A DNA stretch of 39,462 nt from Amphimedon queenslandica (GCF_000090795.2 NW_003546345.1:214268-253729); one strand, 5' to 3'; positions 19,595-30,309 are shown, numbered from the stretch's first letter. Program-made: numbers and translations. The notes: a model not told the origin generated them from the letters alone.

Positions 19595-19950
19595 GTAAGT
19601 CCGGTGTATTTTTGGTGATTTTTTTTATTGGCTTAATATGATTACCTGACCATAATAATGATGTATTCTAACTCCCATTGTCTAAAAAAATTTTTTCACT
19701 GAGATATGAGCCTTCAAAGATGATCATTTTTATTACTTCCTGTCAGTGGGTGCTTACTAAGGCTGCGTTTACACGATAACAAATTCCAGTGGTATCCGTG
19801 CTCAATTAAAGGCTGTTTCCACCTGCGTTTACATGGAGACAATAGAAACACTAAGAAAAACAAAAACAAACTTCGTAGTGCATCGTTTTAAAAACGATGC
19901 GTTTTTGAGTGATGTGTAAACTCAAAAAATGAGCACGATGATGTAAATTG

Positions 19951-21258
19951 ATGCCTTATCATGTGACAGGATATGAGATAAAATGGGAGGCATTTCAAAG
20001 GCAAAAGATTGTGCTGTCATTATTCACACTCTTGACTTCACTTACCTCTCTCTACCAGCTAAATCTTGCTCTGATGTGTGTCACTACATTTAGCTACTAC
20101 AGTCTTATGAAGAAGAAATTTCACACACTTTCTACTCCTAATTCAGGAAGGATCGTTAAAAAGAGAAGGAGTCTAAAAAAATACTGGATAAAGCCTGGTA
20201 GGACGACCATATGGTGGGACAATTTTGTTAATGGCGTTGTGATTGATCAGGAATGGAAAGACAACTTTAGGATGAATAAAGCTAATTTTTTTAAACTTTG
20301 TGACGAGTTACGACCCTTTATTGAGAAAAAGTCAACTAATATGAGACAATGCATTGAAACCGAAAGACAGGTGGCTTTAACTTTGTACTATTTATCTGAT
20401 GAAGGGTGCCTGAGAAAGACCGCAAATGCTTTTGGTATAGCACGATCAAGTGCTTCTGTTGTGATTAGACGAGTTTGTTATATAATAAGCATTCACCTAG
20501 GACCAAGGTATATCAAGTTACCTCTAACTGAAGAGGAAGTGAATGAGAAAGTGACAGGCTTTTATATTGCTTTTGGAGTGCCACAATGTATTGGTGCAAT
20601 TGATGGCACACATATTGACATAAAAGCTCCCAAAAGCAATCCTACTGACTACATCAACAGAAAGAACCGTTACTCACTTAATGTTCAAGCTTGTTGTGAT
20701 CACAAGTACTGTTTTTTAGATGTAGTTGTGAAGTGGCCAGGAAGTGTACACGATGCTCGTGTATTCTCTAACTCCACCCTAAACAATCTTTTAAAAACTG
20801 CACAAATACCACCATGTCGAAGATCTTTAGTGGAAGACAGAGACCCAATTCCAGTATTTCTTATTGGAGACCCTGCATATCCATTACAAACATACCTGAT
20901 GAAAGAGTATGCTAATGGGGGATCTACTGTACAAGAGCAGTATTATGGATATAAATTGTGCAGTGCACGAATGGTGATTGAATGTGCATTTGGTCGACTA
21001 AAGGCTCATTTTGGTATTCTCAAGCGACCACTAGATATCAATATCAATGAAGTGGCACATGTTATTTATGCTTGCTTTGTACTTCATAACTATTGTGAAT
21101 TAAATCACGAATCTATTGCAGAAGAAAGGGTACAAGTAGCTATTCATTACGATAATAGATTTCAGCCTCCTACTGTTCGAAATAGATCTACAACCCACTG
21201 CAATGAAGAGGAGCCTAGAAAAATAAGAAGAACTCTGACGATGTATTTTGATCCCTAA
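19951..21258 (+). CDS. HARBI1-like PIF/Harbinger transposase
   Basis: First ATG at 19951 gives 435 residues to TAA at 21256-21258; in-frame ATG codons further in, such as MKKKFHTL near 20107, could also serve. The N-terminal part has a helical region with [20 protein letters not shown] (HTH-like, about residues 150-175). The DDE_Tnp_4 nuclease follows: [12 protein letters not shown] (D218), GSVHDARVF (D268), IGDPAYPL, then [14 protein letters not shown] (E344), giving D49D75E spacing. The end reads [10 protein letters not shown], common to HARBI1 relatives. No stop or shift is visible and all three catalytic acids are present. Its known role is cut-and-paste of the element, with the Myb/SANT partner needed for nuclear import and DNA binding in characterised Harbingers. 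Confidence 0.93.
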   Translation: MPYHVTGYEIKWEAFQRQKIVLSLFTLLTSLTSLYQLNLALMCVTTFSYYSLMKKKFHTLSTPNSGRIVKKRRSLKKYWIKPGRTTIWWDNFVNGVVIDQEWKDNFRMNKANFFKLCDELRPFIEKKSTNMRQCIETERQVALTLYYLSDEGCLRKTANAFGIARSSASVVIRRVCYIISIHLGPRYIKLPLTEEEVNEKVTGFYIAFGVPQCIGAIDGTHIDIKAPKSNPTDYINRKNRYSLNVQACCDHKYCFLDVVVKWPGSVHDARVFSNSTLNNLLKTAQIPPCRRSLVEDRDPIPVFLIGDPAYPLQTYLMKEYANGGSTVQEQYYGYKLCSARMVIECAFGRLKAHFGILKRPLDININEVAHVIYACFVLHNYCELNHESIAEERVQVAIHYDNRFQPPTVRNRSTTHCNEEEPRKIRRTLTMYFDP

Positions 21259-21387
21259 TTTCACCCAATTTCTCTCATTAACTCTTCAACTTTCTTATTT
21301 TAAGTTTAACTTTAAACATTGGAAAGTTAATTAGTTGGTAAATAATTATGAGTTAACTATCAATTGTTTATGCAGTTTTCACTTCAG

Positions 21388-22332
21388 TCATGGTGACTCA
21401 TTATACGACTTATGTAATGAAGGAGGTTGATGAGAGTACATGGGAGGAGAGAATTGATGGGGGTACGCATACGGTGCTGGTACAGTTGTAGCCATTACAT
21501 TTCGTAACATAGCAAATCCTTCAGAGATTGTATTGGTAAGTTTTTCCATATTATCAAACAGCCTCGTAATATTTTCAGTATATTGTTTTTCAAACACATC
21601 CATTTGTTCAACCATTCTCTTCTTAACTGCTAATTCTTCCATAGTACATGACAATATTTGAGCATCAACTGGTAACTTTCGTTTCAGTTTATCATGCTTA
21701 TATTCAGTAAGTTTAGCATTCAATAGTTCTCGTCTCTTTAGTACTGTGTCATCACTAGATGCAGATTCCCCACTTGATATAGCTGAACTTTGATCTGACG
21801 ATTCCTGTTGTAAGTCATCAGTAGCAGTACTTGTTGGACATGGAGAGAGTATTGTATCTTCATCATCAGTGATCTGATGATTGACTTGGCTACTAGTTGA
21901 GACAAATGTTACTATATCACTACTTTCTATTCCAGAACTTATTTGTTCAGTTGCAGGCGATCCACTCCATATTCTCTCACATAGCTGGTAATAGAGCATT
22001 ACAACTCTACCATGGCCACTTCTGCGTCCACTGTCAACTGCTTCCCTAAATTTTGCTCGAATTGCTTTCAGCTTCGTTGACAAAATCTTTTTTGTCATCT
22101 CTTCCTTGGTGTGTGGATAATCTTTCATTGAGTCTGATGATTCTTGGACAGTTGCTGGCAATTCCTCTTTCATGAGCTTCAGAATGTCTTCATATTTCGT
22201 CTTAACTGACTCCCAATCTATATTCTCTTCCATTTTCTTGACCTTATACTCGTTTGTCACCGTCAGAAGAAGCTCGGCTTCATCATCGCTCCACTTAAAT
22301 CCTTCTTCAGCGGTTTGCTTTCTCCCTGGCAT
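21388..22332 (-). CDS. Myb/SANT-like accessory protein of the Harbinger element
   Basis: 314 residues from ATG 22332 to TGA, antisense to and convergent with the transposase. Residues 1-125 form the Myb/SANT-like (trihelix/MADF-type) domain: aromatic anchors at W14 (GFKWSDDEAELLL), W40 (NIDWESVKTKYEDI) and W122 (CERIWSGSP), with KLKAIRAKFREAVDSGR as a putative recognition helix. A Ser/Thr/Asp-rich linker follows (about 125-200). Then comes a helical, probably coiled-coil region (about 235-280, MEQMDVFEKQYTENITRLFD) and a Pro/Tyr/His-rich tail (YAYPHQFSPPMYSHQPP). In studied Harbingers this protein binds element DNA and carries the transposase to the nucleus. The frame is intact. Confidence 0.9.
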   Translation of the reverse strand: MPGRKQTAEEGFKWSDDEAELLLTVTNEYKVKKMEENIDWESVKTKYEDILKLMKEELPATVQESSDSMKDYPHTKEEMTKKILSTKLKAIRAKFREAVDSGRRSGHGRVVMLYYQLCERIWSGSPATEQISSGIESSDIVTFVSTSSQVNHQITDDEDTILSPCPTSTATDDLQQESSDQSSAISSGESASSDDTVLKRRELLNAKLTEYKHDKLKRKLPVDAQILSCTMEELAVKKRMVEQMDVFEKQYTENITRLFDNMEKLTNTISEGFAMLRNVMATTVPAPYAYPHQFSPPMYSHQPPSLHKSYNESP

Positions 22333-22567
22333 AAGTCAGCTCCCACAAGAATTCTCTGTCTTATCTTCTTCTCTGTTTCTCTTTTAACTCTTTTAAGTGT
22401 CACGTGACTGATCACGTGAAGAAATCAATTTTATGATAACACCCTCATTGAGCGTAGTAGTGTAAACATAATAAAACGATGCACCTAGATATACAAAATG
22501 CAATGCGTTTTTATCAGTTGTTCTTGTGTAAACGTAGCCTAAATATATCTTGTTTGAATTTGAACAG

Positions 22568-24830
22568 TTAGAGAGGCAGTATCATTCACTAAATGTGCTG
22601 GTTGATTTACTTGAACAATTTTCTTAACACTGCCTCATTTAAATTTTACAAAAGAGGAATTACAATTTGCTGTGCAGTCACACAAATCATTTAATGCTGT
22701 AGCTCATAATATGGCACAGGATGACAGAAATGTGCATGGCATTAATTGAGAAGTGGCCACAGATTCTGAATCAAAACTTGATGAATGTACTGCAACAAAA
22801 GATGTTATAACTATAGTAGTTAGAAAGCAGGCTTCTGTACAAAGATGGGCTAGAAGGTTAAAATCTGAAATTTCAGCATAGATTCTTTTTTATAATGGAA
22901 GATGACAAGCCATAGCAGCAAAATAAATAAGCAATTTCCTAATGTTGGAGAGATAAAGAGAACTATGTCATAGACCACAATGTTGGAGCAGACGCATTGA
23001 GATGAACTGGAGTTCTAACTTTTGTTGGTATTACGAACCTGAAGAATAAAGTGATGTCTAGAAGATCGAGGCACATTTGAAGATTATCCTTGGTATTGAC
23101 ATCTCATATGGAAGAGTTGTAGAACTGTGTATGCCAAGGAACAAGAGTTGTAGGTCAGCTAAGAGATATTGTGGGCTTGCAAAAGTTACCACAAGATGTA
23201 CACCCAAAGGTTTCAACTTAAGGTACGGTCCAAATGCACACTGGAGTGCTGCTTTCTATAAAAAACTTAATACAATTCAGTATGAAGATGTGTCTAATGT
23301 ATTGAATATTAACAGAGATTTTGTTTAGACACTCTAACAACTTGTAAAGATCAGCATGCTACTCCAGTTGTTGAAGTTATGGATGCACTAACAACCAAAA
23401 CAGATTTTGTAAATAAGACTCTCTCAGTACTGCTGACCACTTATAGTTTTACTAGGATGAAAACAACTTTGTGTTGTGAAAGCAGTTCCTAGTCACGAAA
23501 TAAATCTAGCACAGCATTACTCTGATATACAAATGCTAGAAGAGGAGACATTGCTGAAAAACATCTTTTATAACTTTGAAACTGGCAATCCAAAAATAAT
23601 TGATTGTATAAGGGTCGATGGAGCTTTGGATCAAGGGCCAACACATGAGGTAGTCCAATACTTTTGCACCAATTGGCACATTCAACTAGGTAAAGTTGTT
23701 ACATTTGGGACTTCAAAATTGATGTTTATCACTAGGCCACGCCAATACATTTATTCCTTCTACATTAGGATAGATTTGCAAACAGAAAAGGTGGATGAAC
23801 ACAAATTAAAGTAAAACCTATCACTTGCAATTGATGCTTCAAAATTGATGTTTATCACTAGGCCACGCCAATACATTTATTCCTTCTACATTAGGATAGA
23901 CTTGCAAACAGAAAAGGTGGATGAACACAAATTAAAGTAACCTATCACTTGCAATTGATGCTAATATTTTAAGAGTAAATACTACTCCATGTGGTGAGAC
24001 AAATATCAAGTTGTTCGAAGGGTCAGATTCAACTGGATTTTATTTTACGTATACCAGTCTTGAAATTGATCTGAAAGGATCTAAAAAAAGCTAAGCTTTT
24101 AATGTATTCTCAAAAGCCTCAACTTTACGCTCAATATGAAACTATATGGAGAATACGCGATTGACACTTAGTCCATGGACCACCATCACCATTCATATTT
24201 TTTGTACGATGCTGCTTTCAAAAGGAATGCCCACATCCGAATTGCTGCAGAGGTGGCTCGAGTCAATACTATTATTGGTATCACAATGGTTCTCCTGTTT
24301 CAAACCTACCTCTTTCTTCTATAGATCCTGATTGACCTTAGAGTAGCATCTCATGCACGAAATTTTGTACATGTCATTATAAGACAAATATGGTTGACTT
24401 AGATACTTCAAGAGAGATGGTACAAGATGTTTCAACACCACCTTCTCTGAGGCTGAAGCAGATCTTTACTACAGAAAAAGATTTTCACAAGAAGAAATAG
24501 CTAAAGAAAATCTATTAAGCACAGATGTCAATACATGGTTTGATCACTTGAACTCAGTTAATTGCATTAGAAAGAGAGGTGCAGCAAAAGCAGCCCTTAC
24601 CAGACAGCAGAAGAAAAGGAGTATTTCAGGGAAGACAACCTCCACAGCATCAAAAGTGGGATATCATTGTGCTGGTTGCGGCTATATATATACTGAGTCT
24701 AGTGCTTTGTTTTGGATTGAATGTGATGATTGTAACAAATGGTATTGTTCAACCTGTGAAGGAATATCAAGTGAACCAATTAATACTATATATTTCTTTA
24801 AAACTTATATGCAATTATTTCTGTCTGCAG
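22568..24830 (+). pseudogene. PHD-finger-containing repetitive gene family copy (unnamed), decayed
   Basis: In-order pieces: KEELQFAVQSHKSFNAVAHN, KQASVQRWARRLKSE; at 23077-23328 GIDISYGRVVELCMPRNKSC, AKVTTRCTPKGFNLRYGPNA, HWSAAFYKKLNTIQYEDVSN; at 23476-23814 QHYSDIQMLEEETLLKNIFY, IIDCIRVDGALDQGPTHEVV. Further pieces read KLYGEYAIDT and YDAAFKRNAHIRIAAEVARV. The end (24480-24780) reads EEIAKENLLSTDVNTWFDHL, RKRGAAKAALTRQQKKR and a PHD-type zinc finger: CAGCG, then IECDDCNKWYCSTCEG (CxxC, CxxC, WYCxxC). The Asp residues in the middle could be catalytic, but I cannot assign a nuclease class. Stops, shifts and a 126-bp internal duplication show decay. I recall similar repetitive proteins in sponges and cnidarians but know no family name. 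Confidence 0.55.
23711..23960. repeat. 126-bp tandem duplication inside the PHD-finger family copy
   Basis: cttcaaaattgatgtttatc begins at 23711 and again at 23837. The copies are almost identical, with one substitution (tagatttgc/tagacttgc) and a 2-bp deletion (aagtaaaacct/aagtaacct). 126 bp is 42 codons, so the duplication kept the frame although both copies carry a TAA. Recent duplication or assembly artefact. Confidence 0.9.
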
Positions 24831-25058
24831 TCCTTTGTAATTCTTCTGCAGTATTCAGTTTTTTGTTACATTTTTCCTCATACAATTTCCTTAATTTTTG
24901 TGTCATTACCTTTTTGTGGTTGTTATTGTTGTAATTAAAAAATGTATAATTATTTTTTAAATAAAACAACTATATCGATTATAATTATACCGTATATTCA
25001 TAAATAGAAGCCGCATTCAAATAAACGTCGTATAAATATGCAACCCTAGCCCAAAAGT
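24831..25058. other. Spacer after the PHD-finger gene
   Basis: AT-rich. It contains a polyA-signal-like aataaa near 24959, suitable as the 3' end of the PHD-finger gene. Otherwise nothing is supported. Confidence 0.35.
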
Positions 25059-25140
25059 AACTTAGTAGTCTAGTGGATAATGCCTCAAGTTCCAGAAGTC
25101 AAAAGCATAAGGCAACGGGTTCAAGATCCTAATACCATTG
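25059..25140 (+). repeat. tRNA-derived SINE head (RNA polymerase III A and B boxes)
   Basis: A-box-like TAGTCTAGTGG at 25066-25076 (consensus TRGYNNARNGG) and B-box GGTTCAAGATCC at 25118-25129 (consensus GGTTCRANNCC). The spacing of about 41 bp between boxes is usual for tRNA promoters. The flanking bases do not form a good acceptor stem or T stem, so it is not a working tRNA gene. A tRNA-related SINE, with a tail of unknown length to the right (caccgggc-like segment near 25150), is the best reading. Confidence 0.6.
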
Positions 25141-25915
25141 TAGGAAATAGGCACCCGGGCTTTTACTTAAGGAAATGCGGTATGCAAGTACAGATAAGTT
25201 ATGAGTGAGCAGGAGTGCAGGACAGAAATGAAGGAGACTAGTCTTGTCAGTTTGCAACCATAGTAGGGCTCAGCTTCTGTTGATAGTGACAAAGAATTTA
25301 ATTGCCCCTATCCCATACTAGGGGGATTTCACCAAGATTTGACCCCCCAGTTATTCCACCTACAACTGTGTCTGGAGGAGAGGGTGTTAACAATAATAAG
25401 TGCATAATGTATACAGTATTTTTTTGTGGTTTTGCTGTAAAATTGTAATTAGCATTTGTCAATTTGGTGATTTTTTGTACACTTGTGCAATACTGAGCTG
25501 CACATCAATGATTGGCATTAATAATAGCATTTTTGCTTGCAACTGCCAATTGCCAAAATAAGACTGTCAGATTAAAGCCCAATATGGTATCTAATGAGGA
25601 CAAATTATAAAAATGAAGAATTGTTTTTATTTGATGAAAATTGGCCAATATCCCTTCCTATTATTGACCTTTTATATATAGAAACCATTTTATTAGGTGG
25701 CAATTGAGGTAAATTTTTATGATGAATTCACTGAGTTACATCATACCAAACAGAAGAGAAATAACAAATGGCTAGTATAGCTAGCCCTGGTGTTACCTGC
25801 GCACTATCAAAGCCACAAGTTAAACTGGTGAAGACAAAACTTCATTTGACCACCACAATAATGCAATTGTGATTGAATGTAATAAATTATTTCCTAATAA
25901 TTGACAGTGTGTAAT
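25141..25915. other. Non-coding stretch between SINE head and MULE
   Basis: Possible SINE body up to about 25400, with a short gggggattt...gaccccccag inverted pair at 25320-25350. Then AT-rich sequence without genes up to the MULE left end. Confidence 0.4.
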
Positions 25916-26585
25916 GGGACACTTTAAAATGCAGAATACGGAATAGCAGATATACGGAATAAAAAATATATCTTATAATCTTATAATGATAAAAAAATAT
26001 TGTTATAAAAAATATATATCTTTAATACATCGCACTAAGTGAAATCCACATTCTCCTGTTTGATTCCACCACAGTAAAGAACATATAATCTTCTTCAATG
26101 ATTCCTCTGATTCTTAAGAGTCAGAACAAGCTCATTAGTAGCTGTTTGTCCTCCATCTTTTTTCTGGCCACACCCAATAGGTACACGCCTTCAATCTTCC
26201 TTCAAGACATCACGTGGTTAATAGTGTGACTGAGCAGGAGAGCCTGATGGATTCTCTTTCCCAATCTTGTTCTAGGAAGCGCTTCAGTTACTTTAATTTT
26301 TCTGTCAAGTGTAAATGCCAGTGCTTTTTGATAGAGATGCTGACGATGAGTTGAGTGACCTGTCCGTCCAAAGTGACAATTTATTTTCTTTGAAAGTCGG
26401 CTATATTCCCCATGATTGTCTAACTAAGTATTTACAGGAGGCAAACACATCATTTCGATGGAGACTGCATTTTATTAACAAATGAACAGCTTTTTAGCAG
26501 ACCTAATAAGGACATATCAGAAAGAAAAAGTGATGATGTAGGTCTGTACATTTAATGATTTTTTTTCATTGTATGGCAATAGTAG

Positions 26586-26889
26586 TGATTCTGACCATGG
26601 TAGCGATTTGGACCATGATGGCATTTTGCATCCTAACACATCTCATTCTGGTAGTTCTAGTGACAAAGGTTTTGAAGCTCCTAAACAACATTGTGGTAGA
26701 TCTGATGAGGAGGCATATGAGAGTAAAATAATTGTTATGTAAGTCTCAACATTAAATAGAACTTTTTATTATGTTAATTCATAATAGTGATGCTGATGAT
26801 GGCAGTGATTTGGACCAAAATAGCAATTCGCACCATAATGTTTCTCATTCTGGTAGTTCTAGTGAAGGTTTCGCAGCTGCTAAAGACAA
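26586..26889 (+). repeat. Tandemly duplicated phase-2 exon of the MULE gene
   Basis: Exon 26586-26738 (acceptor caatagtag, donor GTAAGT) and exon 26788-26889 (acceptor ataatag, donor GTTTCA) both start in phase 2 and have lengths that are multiples of three (153 and 102 bp). They read SDSDHGSDLDHDGILHPNTS then HSGSSSDKGFEAPK, and DADDGSDLDQNSNSHHNVSH then SGSSSEGFAAAK. The intron between them is 49 bp. The next acceptor (tgttatag, ending 26944) keeps the phase and gives NSYLANL. This is an exon duplication within a transposon gene. Confidence 0.65.
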
Positions 26890-29800
26890 GTTTCAGCTAT
26901 ACCATTAAAACTATTAATTTTTGAAACTATTCCTTTTGTTATAGCTCTTACTTGGCAAATTTGTCAAGGAATACATCCAACTATTATGAAGGAGATACTG
27001 GACTACCAATCTTCACACATCTGTCTTCATCCAAACAGTGGATATTTACTGTGTTGGATCTTGTAACCTGCCTTTTACATCCGAAACCTATGAAGCGTTA
27101 CTTTTGTTGTAAAATTCCAACACAAATTTCAAACAATGTAGTATATCTTGTTGACACAAGCTCACTTGATAATCCTGATGACATTGACATTGATGACATG
27201 GGAACTTGAAAGAATAACCGAGTTGATAAGTCTTACGTATCTGTTAAAGTAAATGCTACCAAGGTCACAAGTGTAAAAAAAACAAGATCAACACTGAAGA
27301 GAGAAGTTTTCCTTGTCAAAAGATTTTTTCGAGTTCATGGAACAAATAGAAGTCTTAGAAAGATAACTACAAGCATTTACGGTACATCAATTTGATAAAG
27401 CTAGTATTTATTATGAAAATATTTCATGTAATTTAGATCACAAGAGTAACAAGTATCCTATAGAATTAGTAGTCTACAAGTATGAAGGTGTACCTCAACA
27501 TAAAGTTGTTATATGTCCTCATAGGAATTCTAAGTCCTGCAGCCCATATTCTCGTACAATGAAAAGTACAAAGGATATGGCAGTATGTGCAGTTTCTCCA
27601 AATAGGTGCCGTTTCTCCAAATAAAGCCATTCAGAAAGTTACAGCAGCAAGAGGAGGATGAATGAACTTGAAAAGTGCTAGTGAACTACCTCTTAGTCAG
27701 CAGCAGATTTTCAACAAAAATCACAAGAGGAAACTTGAGTAATCTCCAAGTAATGGATGCACAAGGGGTAGTGATCGTAACCTTTTGTATGTCATAACGC
27801 AGCAATGCAAACTCACTGATAAGACAGACCGATATATCCAGGAGGTTACACATGCTCCTGAACCGATGGCAATACTTGCTACTCAACAATTGTTTGATTT
27901 AGAATGATTCTGCTGTGGTAATCAAGAATTTTGTGTGATGGGAGTAGATCCTACATTTAAGCTTGGTGATTTTAGTGTTACTCCCATAGTTGATCAGCAC
28001 TTGCTTGTCAAAGATAAAAGTCTGGAAAATCTCCTTAAATGTTAGGACCAATTTTAATATAATACAATAAGCAATTTAGAAATGACAACTACTTCATTGT
28101 ACTATTATTGGAATGTCAAAGTCCATTGCCAAAATCAAAGCTATTGGTACTGACGGTGAAATTAATATAATTGAAGCTGCACAGCAGCAGTTTCAAGAAG
28201 CAATTCTTTTAAGATTTTTCCGTCACTTGCAAAGAAATATTGAGTGGCATCTACATTCAAAAGGACTTAGCTCTGCAACAATACGGTTATTTATTCATGA
28301 TATTTTGGGTGGAAAGACATTAAAGGAATTCACAGGGAAGGTTTGGTTGACTGCACCAGCAATGATGAATTTTATGCAATGCTTTCTGAATTAAAGGACA
28401 CATGGCTTTAACGTGAACCAAGTAGCAGCACATTTGAGACATTCTAAGATTGGTTTATCAAGTTTAAGGCTGGTGATTTCGCACTGTAAGACCACTTCGT
28501 GAAGCAGCTGGTTTAGGTAAACCCCCTGCAGGCTATTTCACCAACCCAAATGAGTCAATTAACAGTCCATTGAAAAATAAAACAAATTACAAAAAGCCTG
28601 CTTTCGTTAAGTTGATGAGAGAGTTTGTCACAGCAGCAGCAGGAAGAGGTGGAGAAGGCAGTTATTGGAGGGGAAAATATACCTTACATATACCTTATAA
28701 AGAGTTTGAAGTTACAGATGGTAGCTGGTATAGGCCAATGTCGGAAGCACAGAGAAAAGTTTATCTACCAAAGCTAAACAATGTCAAGCTAAAAACTGCA
28801 CTGAGTCAACAGAATGGGAAGAGTGTCCCAGCTACAGTGAGACAACCTTCCCTCAGTGCTTTCTTATCTGCTGCTGTACAATGCAATCAACAGAGTAAGA
28901 ATCACTCAGCTAAAGAGAGCCAAAATTCATCCTGACTGTGTCCCATTATCTACTACTGTACAAATCCTTAAGATTTCAGACCTTATTGTAACAGGCATCT
29001 AGACAAAATCAAAAGAGCTATTAGCAAATCCTAATGCAATATCAGCTGTCCCTGGTGGAAGTGATAAAGACAAGTTTGTTCTTTCTAAAAGTGGTACTAC
29101 ACCACATTTAGTGAAGCAATTTAGCAAAGGGTACAAGTGTGGAGATCAGTGTATGAGTTATAAGTCTAATGGTATTTGCTCACATGCTGTAGCTGCAGCT
29201 TAAAAAATGGAGAGCTTCAACCTTACTTATTTTGCTATGACAACTTACATGGAAAAAGACCAGTTAATCTATTTCAGGGAGCTAAACATGATATGCCACA
29301 AGGTGCTGGCTGTAAAGTTGGCAAACCGAATCGTGTTAGGTCAAGAAAATCTCGACCTATTACAAAGTACATTCCTTTGTCTCCATCAATGTTGCGGAAC
29401 AGTATTCAAAGTGTTTTAGCTTGTGTATGTGCTCCTCCAACTGTTTCCTTGGATCATATAGTCACACCCACTGCAGCAGCTTCTCTGATTGCATCAAACC
29501 CCATTTACCCAAATACCTTTTCTCCTTCCTCATTAAATGAAACACCTGCTACATGGAACCCAATTGCTGTGTTCACCAATATTTCCTGAGCCTCCTATGC
29601 CATTTAAACTGGTTTTCACATCTGGTAATATATCTGTTTGTCAAGGATGTAGACAGATTTCCAAGAAGCACAGATGGGTCTATTATTGATGCACCCTATA
29701 ATATTGTGATTAGGCATGAGGAATGTCGTAGTTTTCAGAATCCAACTACAAGAATAATGCAGACCAAAAGTGGCAATGCATACTACCATACATATTCTAA

Positions 29801-29896
29801 TGGCATTCAAAGTAAATGGCCACACTTCAATGGATTACAAGTTGAAATTGACGAAACTACAGAAAACAAACTATCACAGTCACACAAAGAGCTAAT

Positions 29897-29990
29897 TTAT
29901 TACAATTTGGGGCTATTTTACCGCTATAAATTTGTTACAATTTGGACCTATTCTTATAAATCATTACAAATTGGAGCTATTCATTCACAA
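29897..29990. repeat. Subterminal repeats of the MULE
   Basis: A motif of the form ttacaatttggNNctatt occurs three times (about 29899, 29935 and 29966) near the right end. Such subterminal repeats are often transposase-binding sites in DNA transposons; that role is inferred. Confidence 0.5.
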
Positions 29991-30150
29991 AATTAATTAT
30001 GATTAATAATCATTATAATATGTAACTAGGTGGGGGTTATCATCACCACTTATACAGTTAAGTTCAATAACATTTTGCTCAGACTCCCGAGAGGACTGAA
30101 AGAAGAGAGTTGCTACTAGTGTAGTTTACAGCTGTATCAATACATTAAAG

Positions 30151-30247
30151 TAACTAGGAAGTATAATGAAATAGGAAGATGGGATATTTTTATTAGCAAG
30201 TAACTAGGAAGTATAATGATAATGGGAAGATGGGATAGTTTTATTCT
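30151..30247. repeat. 50-bp tandem pair near the MULE right end
   Basis: taactaggaagtataatga at 30151 and 30201, followed in both by (aata/taat)gggaagatgggat-like sequence. Period 50 bp. Part of the MULE subterminal region. Confidence 0.7.
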
Positions 30248-30309
30248 GTATTTCCGCTATTCTGTATTCCGTATTCCACATTTCAAAGTGTACCGTATTT
30301 AACATTTTC

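Larger units (their letters stand above)
19761..22539 (+). mobile_element. PIF/Harbinger transposon, apparently intact
   Basis: Terminal inverted repeats GGCTGCGTTTACACGATAAC (19761) and, from the other end, GGCTACGTTTACACAAGAAC (22539). TAA is duplicated on both sides (19758-19760 and 22540-22542), the 3-bp target of this superfamily. At 2779 bp it carries the two genes typical of Harbingers, a DDE transposase and a Myb/SANT-like protein, convergent and about 130 bp apart. Both read through without a stop. It sits in what looks like an intron of the surrounding PHD-finger family copy. Intact genes, matching ends and a perfect target duplication make it the best candidate for recent activity here. 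Confidence 0.95.
26325..29996 (+). pseudogene. MULE transposase, multi-exon, degenerate
   Basis: Start candidate near 26325 (MPVLFDRDADDELSDLSVQS). Two duplicated Ser/Asp-rich exons follow, then exon 26945 onward (SYLANLSRNTSNYYEGDTG). 27380-27600 reads YPIELVVYKYEGVPQHKVVI and CPHRNSKSCSPYSRTMKSTK. A helical part reads TQQCKLTDKTDRYIQEVTHA. The nuclease core is VMGVDPTFKLGDFSVTPIVD (Asp 27947), KAIGTDGEINIIEA (Asp 28152), RFFRHLQRNIEWHLHSKGL and FTNPNESINSPLKNKTNYKK (Glu 28552), the MULE D-D-E order. Next come YKCGDQCMSYKSNGICSHAV (SWIM-like, 29135-29195), a basic segment, and a C-terminal piece (DAPYNIVIRHEECRSFQNPT; KWPHFNGLQVEID). Nonsense codons (e.g. 27207) and several shifts inactivate it. 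In intact MULEs it catalyses cut-and-paste. Confidence 0.75.
25916..30294 (+). mobile_element. MULE (Mutator-like) DNA transposon, 4.4 kb
   Basis: Left end GGGACACTTTAAAATG and, read from the right end, GGTACACTTTGAAATG. Both continue into a (c/t)(a/g)GAATACGGAATA stretch, giving terminal inverted repeats of about 50 bp with some indels. Flanking 9-mers are gtgtgtaat (25907-25915) and gtatttaac (30295-30303), alike at 6 of 9 positions, consistent with an old 9-bp MULE target duplication. Between the ends lies one long plus-strand gene with MULE-type DDE residues and a SWIM-like zinc finger. Stops and shifts in the gene agree with an old, dead copy. Confidence 0.75.

Noticed and set aside
25059..25140. 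A functional tRNA gene
   Set aside because: A and B boxes are present, but the acceptor and T stems do not pair and no consistent anticodon arm can be drawn.
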